From Wyeomyia smithii (taxonomy: Eukaryota; Arthropoda; Insecta; Diptera; Culicidae): a stretch of 64,000 nt of DNA. Shown one piece after another: positions 35,701 through 47,600 of this stretch. Below the pieces are notes generated by a model. The model made no database searches. It saw only the letters and a list, made by a program, of their open reading frames with translations, and was not told where the DNA came from. The DNA is taken from assembly GCF_029784165.1 (NCBI RefSeq), contig NC_073695.1, positions 191,297,357 to 191,361,356 of the forward strand, written 5' to 3'. The number at the start of each line of letters is the position of its first letter. Positions within the stretch are counted from its first letter, which is position 1. The position numbers and the translations under genes are program-made.

Positions 35701-37526
35701 GGTGATGAAAGTAAGTGAAATGTTACTTTCGATATACATTTATCTATAAACATGTTGATTCTATTTTAAAACTTGTTGATTAAAGTGAAATAAATCTGCG
35801 AGTTTCGTTACGTGTTATTTCCATTATAATTTATGCAAGCTGTAAATTCCAGATCGTGTTCTACGCCAACATTCTGTCCGGCAATGTGGAGCCCAAGCAC
35901 TTCCGAGAGGCTGACCTCGGTGATGTCGCGCCTCCAACCTACCTATCGCTCATTCCCGAGGACGACGAACCACAGCTGTATAATAGCAAGGAAAAGAAAG
36001 CTAAACAGCAGAAGCTGGAGGACCCACTGGCAACCGAACTGGATGTGAACATCCTGGACTGCCGGAAGCCACACGTACCGTATGAGGAGTTCTACAATGA
36101 ACCGCTGTGCGATGTTATCGAGATGGACCATGACTATCTAAATTACAAGAATACTACCTCAGAGGGAGCGTTCTTTGCAGACTCATCGAAGAAATTCAGT
36201 TTTATGCTGTACTCGTTCATTTTGACTCCAGCAACGAAAACGCTGGCGCTTTATTACGACTCAAGAATCCGAATGTACTCGGAACGGAGGCTCAGCTTTC
36301 TTCACCAGCAGCTGGGCGGCGGACTACAGAGTGTTAATCCTTTTTTAAAACTAAAGATTCGGCGAGATCACATAATCGACGACGCCTTGGTAGAGCTAGA
36401 AATGATTGCGATGTCGAATCCGAAAGACCTCAAAAAGCAGCTCGTAGTAGAATTTTCCGGAGAGCAAGGAATTGACGAAGGCGGTGTCTCTAAGGAGTTC
36501 TTCCAGTTAATCATAGAAGAGATTTTCAACCCCGATTATGGTATGTTCATCAACAACGAAGACACCAACACGGTTTGGTTCAATTCGACGTCTTTCGAGA
36601 ACGAAGCACAGTTCACCCTTATCGGTATCGTATTAGGATTAGCAATTTACAACAACATTATCCTGGCTGTGAACTTTCCAATGGTAGTCTACAGGAAACT
36701 GATGGGTATGAAAGGATCGTATGCTGATTTGTTTGACTGGAATCCGGTAAATAGAAGGCTTTCCATTACAGAAAAGAAAAATATAAATTGATCTTTCTTT
36801 ACTTTAGATTCTTTACAATAGTCTCAAATCGATGCTGGATCATCAGGAAAATGATATGGAGGAAACGTTCATGCAAACGTTCAAAATTTGCTACAAAGAT
36901 GTGTTTGGTAACGCACTCGATCACGAACTGAAAACGGATGGAGACAAGATCTTCGTCAACCAGGACAACAAGCATGAATTTGTCGAATTATATACCGACT
37001 TTTTGCTCAATCAGAGCATTGAAAAACAGTTCAAAGCATTCAAACGCGGATTCCAGATGGTAACGGACGAAAGTCCGCTGCATTTGCTCTTCCGGCCGGA
37101 GGAGATCGAACTAATCGTTTGCGGCAGTAAAGAGTTTGATTTCAATGAACTTGAACAGTCGACCGAATACGAAGGCGGTTTCACCGCAGAGTCCCAAACG
37201 ATCAAGGACTTCTGGGCTATTGTGCACGGGTTATCGATGGACTCGAAACGGAAGCTGCTTCAGTTCACCACCGGTATAACATTGTATGAATATTTGATAG
37301 TTTTTTTTTAAATGGTTGTTTTCCTATAGGCTCCGATCGGGTACCAGTCGGTGGTCTAAGTCGATTAAAACTGGTAATTGCTCGAAACGGACCGGATTGC
37401 GATCGGCTACCGACCAGTCATACATGTTTTAATGTATTGCTGCTACCCGAGTATGATAGCCGAGAAAAACTGGAAGAACGTTTGCTTAAGGCCATCAACT
37501 ACTCCAAAGGATTTGGAATGCTGTAG
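32763..37526 (+). CDS. Ube3a: HECT-type E3 ubiquitin ligase, UBE3A/E6AP orthologue
   Basis: Six coding exons: 32763-32803, 33886-34518, 34726-35710, 35853-36746, 36808-37273, 37330-37526, giving 1071 residues. The short first exon encodes MNKDEHNNTDDDS, has an in-frame TAA four codons upstream, and splices in phase to the second exon. An AZUL zinc finger starts near residue 94 (MKRASAKKLIERYF, then GCGNPKCNNKYCASSG and LCDTHPP), which is diagnostic for UBE3A. The HECT domain fills roughly residues 700-1071; the catalytic Cys is in SHTCFNVLLLPEY (codon 37425-37427, residue about 1039), followed by the end KGFGML. UBE3A transfers ubiquitin from an E2 to substrates for proteasomal degradation, in nucleus and cytoplasm. 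It is longer than the human protein (about 850-875) because of Ser/Gly-rich linkers after the AZUL. Key residues look intact. Confidence 0.95.
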
Positions 37527-38799
37527 AAAGAGTGAATACTGTTGACCTGATTGCTCTATGATCGTATCTTTTGCAAAGGATAAATTGTGAATGCAGAAAC
37601 AAGTTTACATTATTTTTGAGATTTGCTTTTAGAACGCGTAATTATCATTGTTTTTTTTCCTGGATCTCGTAAACTGGGCTTTATACGACTGTACAATATG
37701 TTTTAGTTCGTTACATCATGTTAGCGCGTGTGAAAATAACATTGAACCAAGTATGTGAAGAACTTTTTATTTTATGTGCTCTTCAAGAGAACGAAGTTTC
37801 TTAACACTAAAATTTTATACTGATTTTCCTCAGCTGTAACAATAAACATTTGAACAACGTGCCCGAGCCATGGAAATAGAACTTGGTTAGCTTGTCGTCA
37901 TGAAAGAAAGCAATTTTTTGACACAGCTCTGTTGCGGAATAAAACACCTCACTTTGGCTAGGGCTAATTTGTTTCCTGCAGTTAGCACGCAAGCAAAGTT
38001 TGTTTTTGATGTATGGTATTTTTTGCCTTGCAATGTCCGTTCGAGCACGAAACTGCGCCTTACTACGGGCTGGTGTGATGACATGAAAATTGTGTTTCAG
38101 ATACTCCCTTTTTCAACTTACTCTTATCATTTGCATGAACGAACCGTAACAAGATGTATGGAATATTCTTCGTAGTGCGGATTTAGAGACTACGAGATGA
38201 GTTTGCCACGCAATTTGTGAAATGCCTTGTTCTCTCTTGTTTCACAACTTATCTCGTTGCCCTGGTCACTTTTCCACCTAAACAAATTTGACGACTAATG
38301 CAAAAGCATTTTATCAAAAATTTAAGTTTTCTTTCAGATCATACGTCTCTTTTGCTCATTTTTCATTACGAATGTTTTTACTAAAATATATGAACGTTTC
38401 ACAAATGATAGAAATCCTACACCGAATTCGGAATACGCCTCCATTAAACCATTCCCTGCGGGTGATGCCGTATGACATCTGAACTTGGATTGTTGCTTAA
38501 CAACTATACTTGCAGTTCTAAACAACAAAACTCTTAGTTTGTGTTATTTGTGTATGTAGTTGCTGAGTAATACGAGTTAGAAAGTCATTTTCCGAGGTAA
38601 AATCTGATTTCTCTCTGCCGGGAATGGGTTAAACTCGGTCTTAAGCTGCTCTTCTCCTGTAGCACCTTACCTGCTGTTCGAGTATCTACGTCGACAGCAC
38701 ACATCAAACGCGTGCGAGGTCTCTGTTAAATACTACCATCGTTTGAGCCAACCAATGTTTACTCACTTTACTTACGTTTACGGCGACACTATTATCGTT
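37527..38799. other. 3' untranslated and intergenic sequence
   Basis: An AATAAA at about 37841, roughly 315 bp after the stop codon, is a candidate polyadenylation signal for the ubiquitin ligase gene. The rest has only short open frames without known motifs. Confidence 0.45.
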
Positions 38800-38839
38800 C
38801 CAATGTCGAATCCAGAATACGTCGCCATGTCACTCGGTT

Positions 38840-39070
38840 TTAGGCTGTTATCCTCCAATCTTCCCTAACACCTATTTCGCGGGCATCCTCGTCGACAGCA
38901 CATATCCTGGAAGTCGACGGTCTCTATCGGGATTTCTGCTAAATGTAGTCTTCGCTGGTCGTTCTTCCGGCATTCTAGCTACATGCCTAGCCCACTGCAA
39001 CCTGCCGTGTTTTATCCGCTTAACTATATCCGCCGATTTGTATACATCATGGTTCATACACTTCATGGTT
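38840..39070 (-). mobile_element. RTE-type LINE fragment, C-terminal part
   Basis: The minus frame 39066-38872 reads VKRIKHGRLQWARHVARMPE followed by ...FSRNPDRDRRLPG, the motif that closes the reverse-transcriptase protein of RTE LINEs (RLRWLGHVARM in related copies). It is cut off on both sides and lies head to head with the RTE fragment that follows. Confidence 0.75.
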
Positions 39071-39089
39071 CATGTGTGTGCACCAAACA

Positions 39090-40370
39090 ACATTTTCTAG
39101 TTTCACCCAAAAACACCAAGAGCTGGCTGATCGGCCTCTTTCAACGTCCATGCTTCATGGACGGCTTGGACCTAGGCGAACGAAAAAGGACAACGATTAT
39201 AAGAAACTCAGTACGTGCAATGTAACGACTCTACTCGAACCGGCACGTGCAGGTATCCTGGCTAGAGAGCTGCAGAAGGTGGAGATTGCTGCCATCAAGG
39301 AGGCGAAGTGACCGAAAACGGGAGAACGCGAAGTCCGGGCAGTGGATTCTATTGCGAGTACTTTATTTAAGTACCTCATCTACTACAGTGGCGACGCGAA
39401 AACAGAAAGGGGAGTCGGTTTCGTGCTCATAGGGGAACAGATGAAGCGTGTCATTCGATGGAGGCCGATCAGTGACCGTATATGCGTGTTGAGAACGCTA
39501 AAACGATGAAGAGAAGGAGGAGTTCTATGAGCTCTTGAAAAAATAACGTAGAATGAGTGCCCAGGACACGACATCAAGATCGTCATCGGGAATGCAAATG
39601 CGCAGGTCGGACAGGAGAACTTCTTCCGCCCCGTGATTGTTAGAGAAAGCCTCCACTATACTACGGACGACAACGGCCTGAGGCTTGTCAATTTCGCTGC
39701 AGCCAGAGGTATGGCTATCTGTAGCACTTATTTTGCACGCCGGAATATACGTAAGCACACCTGGAGGCACCCAAATGGAGAGGCCTACTCTCAGATCGAC
39801 CATGTTCTGATTGATGGTCGACACTTTTCAGACGTTACAGACGTCGTTTAGATGACCGGACTCGGATCATTATCTCGTGGTATCCAAGATTCGCGCCCGG
39901 TTGTCCAACGTGTTAAAATCCAGAACGACAAGAAGGATACAGTTGGACATTCAGCGGCTATCAACTAGAAAAGTGGCTACAGAGTACTTACAGAAGGTTG
40001 ATGAGCGGAGCGAGGATCAAGTTGGAGGTAGCCTGAATGAACAGTGGGGGCATATCCACAGTGCAATCAGCATCACAGCAGGAGAAGTGTTGGGTACATC
40101 TGCGACAACCACGTCGTGGTTTGACGCTGAACGTATCAGCCCTGGGGGAACCTGGTTACCGATAGAAGGAAGGAACACTTTAGCGTGCGTAGTCGAAAGG
40201 AGCAGGGTGGTGATTGAGGATGATGGCAAAGCTGTGGACCCAACATCCATGGACGAGATGAAGAAAGCAGTGAAAGAGTTGAAGAACAGCAAGGCAGCTG
40301 GTAAGAACGGCATTTCAGTCGAACTCTTCAAAGTCGGGAGCGAATAGCTGTATCGTGCTTTACATCGGAT
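39090..40370 (+). pseudogene. RTE-type LINE fragment, endonuclease part
   Basis: Plus-strand pieces correspond to the apurinic-endonuclease domain of RTE LINEs. At 39200-39310 there is LSTCNVTTLLEPARAGILAR and ELQKVEIAAIKE. At 39600-39850 there is NGLRLVNFAAARGMAICSTY, then RRNIRKHTWRHPNGEAYSQI and DHVLIDGRHFSDVTDV. At 40237-40320 there is MKKAVKELKNSKAAGKNGIS from the linker before the reverse transcriptase. Stops and frame changes interrupt it, and the reverse-transcriptase domain is missing after about 40370. Confidence 0.85.
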
Positions 40371-40414
40371 CATGCTGAGAGTGTCCGTGGTCCGGCAAAT
40401 CCTGTGTTTACCAG

Positions 40415-40756
40415 TGTTATCTTACTGCCTTGCAAATATATATAATAATTGCTGTGAACTGTTCCAAGTTGAAGATCTTGCAATCAGGAAGCTTTGACAT
40501 CATATATGACCAGGAAAAGTCCATTGTGTTCAAATCTGGAAAGCTTGGCGGCCATTCATTTTCATCCAGAAAATCCGTCAAATTGTCCTTGCATCAGCCG
40601 CGCTGGTACACCGTCTTGCTGGAACACATAGTGATCATCTCCGAACAGTTTCCGAAGTCCCGGGGTAATAATTCCATAACTTCCATTTTTAATTGAACAA
40701 CACTGACTTTGACGCCTTTGTCTATGAAAACCAGAGTAAGCTTTCTTTTCTGGCAA
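40415..40756 (-). pseudogene. Mariner-like transposase fragment
   Basis: The minus frame 40756-40562 contains YGIITPGLRKLFGDDHYVFQ then QDGVPAR, the second catalytic block (FQQDGAPAH) of mariner-type enzymes. After a stop, 40545-40480 has SRFEHNGLFLVIYDVKAS, a decayed version of SPDLNPLDF...WS. Both ends are missing. This is at least the fifth separate Tc1/mariner relic in the window. Confidence 0.65.
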
Positions 40757-41667
40757 ACTACCTTACGAAATATCGCATAAATTTCGGAAAATATATCATT
40801 TATCGGTGCTGTTAGATTCCATAAGAGTTGAAGAACTTTTTTTTTTGTTTAGTCGAAAATTTGTGGAAATTTGGTGTTCAATCCGTATATTTGCCACAAA
40901 CCGCCGAATTAATGAGATGAATATTAGAAAAATACCCTTAAGTCGACAAGAGCTCTATGATAGAAACAATTCACTAGCAGGACAGTGCTTCTAAAAAAAT
41001 GTTTGCATCTTTGTATTTTGCCTCTTAAACTGAAGTGAATACGCATTCCATCTTTCGTTTCTGAATTATTACAAAAAATAAACTCCCTAGAAAAAAAAAA
41101 GCACAAGTTTGATCGTTTTCATATCATTGTACTACTGAATATCTGGCAACAGACTTACCTAGCCTACCACGCTTCAAGAATGAACAGAAGCAGATGGGGA
41201 AACCGCAATGAGTGAGACTTGCGATACCATTCACAAACTGTCTGGCAGATAGAGAGTTAGTGAGTGGGTGGGCTTTCTCCCAGGCTAAAAGGCTATGTGC
41301 GGGAATTCGCGGTACGTGCTGCAAGTGGTAGGTACCAGTTTGTCAGGCACTAGATCAGCCAGTAAGTGAGCACATTCCGTATCCTTTTTTGCTACAGGAA
41401 GCACGTCATACTGCACGCTACGGTAAGTAGGTTGCTTGTACCCGGTGAGGTCCGTTGGAAAAGTATGCGAAAGTGAATGGTTAGTGCGTTCTCTAGCATT
41501 GTGTATTGTCTGGTAGCAAAGTGGAAAAGTTTCACACCACAGTGGTGGATTAGCCTTTTGGTTGCTAGACCTATCCAGGTCGGTTCACAATCAACCATGA
41601 GTGCGAATGGGTTGGATGTGTTTTCGGGACATGTGTACGGTACAAGTGGAGTTTGGTTGTGCAAATT

Positions 41668-44600
41668 ATGTCTCCCGTCAATGTGAACAATATGTGTGCG
41701 GATTACCTGTTCTACGTTAGCCGTGCGGATATTTTTTCCGTATATCCGTCCATTCTACAGGAGATTCTAGTCTTGGAGGAACTTTTCCGGGGGAAGAAAA
41801 GTACTTCCTTCAAGGGTATCAGTAGCGCACATGCCGAAAAAGTGCAACTTCAACTGCCGAGTGAATTTGAATGGCAGTTGAAACAGTATTTCCGACTTCT
41901 GGAGCAACAGAAAAAAATTAATGCTGCTGAGGATAAAGGAATGTAAGTTGTAGTAGAACTCATTTACTTTTTATTAAATATAAACGAATATGCGTTTCCA
42001 TGTGAAAAATATTATGGAGGCGCATTGTTTTTCGTTCATAGCACTCTAGCAAAAGTCTAGAATACGCCGTACGCCTAGACTCACAAGACTCACAAAACCC
42101 TATAGACTCAGTGAAAACAAAGCAGTTTACAAGGGAACCTACCCGTCATCGTAGCTCCAATAGCGTGTCAAAAGGCTATTATTTAGTGCAGGGTGATAAT
42201 CACGCTGCCGATAAAAATCAGCTGCTTTATTATCCTCTCACCAGTAAAGTATTCTATTTATATGTTTCTTATAAAACAAAATGCCAAGAATGTAAATGTA
42301 TGATTTACTGTTATAGTTTTTCTATGCTCTTCTGCATGTGAAAAAATAACACTCAAAAATCCTGAAACCATTTTAGTGTTTCCGTTTTCACAGTCTGCTC
42401 TCAACCGTCACCTGACTCACCAGGACGATTCTCACAATTACTTAGGTGACTAGTTATTTCTTATGAACACCTAATAACTAGGGGTCACTAGGCGACTGTG
42501 AGAATTATGATTTTTCCTCTCACTAGGTGAGGTAACTAGGTGACTTCAAATAAATTTCGTTTTTAAGAAAATAAAAAAAAATCTAAATCTCTAAACATGA
42601 TTGCTAAAGTTGACAAAAAAATGTTACACATTACAACTTACCCCTTTCAGACAACTAAAGACATCGCTCGAGCTAAAGGACACAACACTTTGGGAACCGA
42701 AAACAAAGTCAATCGAGGAGCTTTCGCCATTTTCATCGCCTGCCCCCGGTGATACGGCAGCGCTTCGCCGGAAGCATCGCCGCTGCTATCTGGACAATCC
42801 CATCGACTTTTGCAATATAGACGAGTATAACGATTGGTTACCGCAGGATATCGCAAGAGCAGGAAAGTTGCTCAGGAAGCCTCCCCTGCCGGTTTCCTTC
42901 GACGACGAGTTCGAGATGCGGAAGGTCTACTCCATGATGTATGACGTTTTTCGCTGTAAGTATATTTAGGACATTGAACTAAATAGCGCATTTTGTTAGT
43001 TCGATTTTCAATCAGTTCCCGTTCAATGTCATTACAGCAACTCAATTCAGGACCAAGCAGTCATGTGCATGTTGTCTCCTATAGGCCGATATCATAAAAC
43101 AACTCGCATAAATCAATTGTTACTTGATTTATGAATGGTAAACCGTATTCATTCAAGGATAACAGTTCTTCTCCCTACTTTTATGACCGAACCGAAATTT
43201 CGCTTGTGAAAGCAGAATAACTTCCCAACACAAAGAGCTATCGTTATTCTCATAAATTTTCTTCCACTTCACTCTAGTTCGCTCCAGTCGATCAAACGCG
43301 AATATACTTGTGGTTTCAATACATGCTTCTGTGCTGTTATTCTCACCTATTAGTGAGGAACGAAGGCGTAAGTTAGACACCTGTTGAGCAGCTACTTTAA
43401 ACACACAAAGTTGGGCAAAATCATCAAATTTTGCCTGTGCGTGTCGATAGGATTGAACTTTCCAAAGAGAAATGTGTGTATCGCTTTAGGTAACAGGTAA
43501 GCAAAGAAAAAGAGGAAATAGCACTTCTATGGAACTAGAACCAGTGTGAATCTTCTGTATAGATTAAAAGCTATTAATAAAATTCTCCAATTATAAATAA
43601 CCTGTTACTATAAGTGACACCACAATCTTCAGAAGAAATCTCGTGAGAAATTGATTTGTTTCTCGAATAACTTTTATATCTTAAAAATCAATTTGACATA
43701 CATTTAAATTTGTAAAAAATATGAAAATCCCTCACGAAGCCTCTTATAGTTAAAAAAAAGTGAGGATGAGAGCATATTTACAAGCTCGGTTAAAAAGGAT
43801 ATGGGAAAATACTTCATCTTCTGGTGCTTTTGTGGTTTTGAAGTTCTTGACAATAGATCGTACTTTATTTAAGTTTGTTTCCAGTGCCTCTTTAGAAAGA
43901 AAACATTATTTTAGATCTTCAACTTCTCTTGTTGGGTAGGGAACATATTCTAAGCAGCTTTAGGAACCGCCTGTGAATTCAGACGAAATACTCAAAATGT
44001 GTTGGGTGAAACTCAAACAGTAGTATATTAATCAGTTCTCTATCGTTTTCTCTGTCAGAACTTGTTTTCAGATTGTAAAACTAAGTTAGCAAATTTTAAC
44101 AATCATCAATTAAAGTTACCAATCGAGGGACACTATTCCAATCACCCCGAACCTATTTTAAGCAGTTTCCATCTGTTTAGCAGGTGTTTTTTTCAGCACC
44201 CGAAGTGGCTCCTGAATGGCTGCAGTAGTTTCAATTGTAATTGTTCACAGATTTCTTTGATATTAACGGTATTTCTTATGTTCGTAAGGCAGCTAGACAA
44301 TCAAAGTTTTCGTTTTCATCATTGAAATTGTCGATATTGATCAAAATGCAGGAGTTTGAGAATATGCTCCCTACTCTATTTACGAAGATGATGTTTTTTT
44401 ACTTTGGATTTCGATTTGGTTTTTGAGGAAACAGAGTTCATTCTGATTAAGACGCATTACGAGAACTTCTTTATGTTTCTTCAACAACAACGATACGCTT
44501 GTGCCTTGCACAAAAAACCACTAAAGACACAATATTACCAAGAGTAAATGATATTCTTTCGAGTGTTGTTAAATATTTTTCTAAAAAAAATAAAGGGCGG

Positions 44601-47600
44601 CTGAGAAAAAAATACGTAAGTCGCTGAATAAACGAATTGATTCTGTCCGCGGATTCTGTAACCTTTGTAACAAAAAATCCCTTGAATTATAGTGTTTAGT
44701 CCCACGTCACTATTTCATACAACCCTAGGGTTGTATACCTTGTAGTATTATTTTGTTTCTACCATTTTGGAAAAACCAACTTTTTCCGGATTTGATTCTC
44801 CCGTCCAACATGGACGAGGAAGAGATTGACTCCTGCGATTCTAGAGGCGAAATCCTTTTCGTTCCACTTCCCGATCCGGACGAGTACAAGGCTCCACTAG
44901 TCGGAAGAGGAGCACCTCAGGAGTTGATCCATCGGGCAAAACTGTACCTGGAAGGATATCCTGGGCCCTGGGTTGTCTATTTATTAAAGTAAAAGTATAA
45001 TGCAAATTTGCAGAGATCTGGCGTGGTTTTCAGTCGTGACTGAGATGACAAAAGTCCTCCCTAATAAACTGCATTTCTTGGTGTCATGCCTCAAGCATGT
45101 AAACCAGATTGCTGTTTGTGAACTTTTTACGCTAGAGTACCACGTGTACATTCCAGCTCGCGTAGTAGAGATCAACGGCGTGGTCACCGATCCGAGTTTG
45201 GATTTGCTGAAGGTTGGAACCGACCGTTTTAAGGATTCCAACCTTCAGCCGGTAAAGATACTTGATTGCAAGCAATTGCATTCAGTATCGCTCGACAAGG
45301 GTGTAAAAACTTTCAGACTCGTTTCGGGTGACTTTCGCCGAGACTGTTATGCCGAGCTATGTGTTTGCGAACAAGGTGCGTCTAGCCCTGTGCTTGTTTG
45401 TACCACAAGTACAAGCAGTTAACATGCCACCGACTGCGTAGATGAAGAACGCTGTGGCAAATGCGGATAACGCCTGCGATAAGGGTGCTGAAAAGTGCCT
45501 CCGCATGAGTTGTCCACACGCCTCGCGTACAAACAGTGCCAAGACAAGATCAAGCAGTTTGTTAGAGAGCGCTCAAAGCTCACTTTCGCAGAAATGCTCA
45601 AAGAGGCTGCTGCCACCGAGCTGGTTTCCCCGAACTTTTTCGAGGTTCTGTCATCCGATGAGTCTGGCTCTGACGATTGAGTTGGAAAACCTACTTTTAC
45701 TGAGCCCTTGAAGTCCAGGAAGAGAAAAAACCTTTCTTCTTCTAAACTTCCTAGGAAAGGTCAAAAGAGATCCCCATCTAAAATAATTAATATTTTCAAA
45801 CAAAAAAGTGCTGTTGAAAATCTGAAGCAAACTCCTTCGTTCCTTCTTTTTCGTCCGAGATTTAACCAGAATCTAAACTGCTGCATTTTTTAGATATTGT
45901 GGACTACATTTTTGGAAATTTCAACATAACTGATCCCCTTGAAATTTTTCTGATGGCCCGTTTAAAACGTTTTGAAGCAAGAGACCGCTGAATGGGCTCT
46001 CCTTGCAGTGATCGTATCCTTCGATGGGTAATTCATCCGCCTAAGAGAATGATTCTATCTCTGTTTCACAGTGGAATTGTAGAAGTATCATCCCCAAAAT
46101 TGATTCACTTAAAGTTTTGATTGATAAATATAAATGCGATGTATTTCCTCACTCATTATGGATCTTTTTTTTTATTCTCGCTTATTTTCCGTCGGTCTAG
46201 TTCCGCCACTGTTGTGGCCAATCACCGACGGATCACTATGGATCTTAACTTCCATGATTTTGTTATTATTCACCTGTACCTAGATACCCCTTACGAGGGA
46301 GTACTTTTGGGAATTCTTTTATCATATACAATCTTCTCGCGAGCTTGATTCTCGATGCCACGTTACAAACCAAAGAGAACGATATCCCGGCGGAAAGATT
46401 AAAAGACGAAATCCGACGCGTTTAAGGCCTTTCGGGAGGAAGGCAAACCTGCCGAAATTATTCAATATTCGGAGCTTGATACTTACCCTACATTTACATT
46501 GTTGGCTAACGTACCGTTCACCAGTCAAGGGCCGAATGAATTAGAGATGTCCAGCTTTTTCTGTCTTGGGCAGCCGTTCTCCAGTCTCCTCGTACACCAG
46601 CAGATCGTGCATCTTTTTCCACCGCGCACATCCACCGCGTGCGAGGCCTACCACGGAGTCGACGGCCTCCCTGGTTCTCTACTGAAGATAGTTTTGGTGG
46701 CTCTCTCGTCAGGCATTCTGGCTACATGTCCAGCCCACTGAAGCCTGTCCCGCTGTAAACCTCCGCTATATCAGCATGGTTGTATACCTGGTACAACCCG
46801 TGATTCATGCGTCTGCGCCACACTCTATCTTCCAGTTTACCGCCAAGTATCGATCGCAGAACTTTACGCTCAAAAACTCCGAGCACTCGTCGATCAGCTT
46901 CCTTCAGCGTCCATGCTTCATGTCCGTAAAGGGCCACCGGGAGTATCAGCGTCCTATACAGCGCTAGTTTTGTGCGAGTTTGCAAACTACGGGACCTTAG
47001 CTGGCTACGTAGTCCGTAGGAGGCCCTTCTCGCAGCTACAACTCGTCGTTTCACTCAACGGCTCATATCGTAGTCACATGTCACAAGTGTACCAAGATAA
47101 ACGAATTCGTCAACCACTTCAAATCGTTCCCCATCTATCTCCACCGCAGCACCAACACCACGGGGATTCCCACGTTCTCTGCAAGCTACCATGTACTTCG
47201 TTTTGGCAGAGTTAATGACAAGTCCCATTCTCGGTGCTTCCCTCTTAAAAGGTACGAAGGCCTTCTCCACGACCTTACGGTTGCTACCAATGATTTCGAT
47301 GTCCGCAAAACCAAGAAGCATGTGAGATTTCGTGATGATTGTACCGTTTCTTTCCACGTTTGCTTTTCGTACTGCACCCTCAAGAGCGATGTTGAACAGT
47401 AAGCTGGAGAGCGCGACCCCCTGCTTCAGTCCATCCAACGTTACAAACGCGGCTAATGTTTCGCCAGCTATTCGCACGCACAATTTGATGATCCCTCCAG
47501 CGTCATACGACTCAGCTTAATTAGTTTCGTAGGGAACCATGCTCCAGCATGATCTGCCACAGCTCGTTTCTTTTCACTGAGTCGTATGCCGCCCTGAAAT

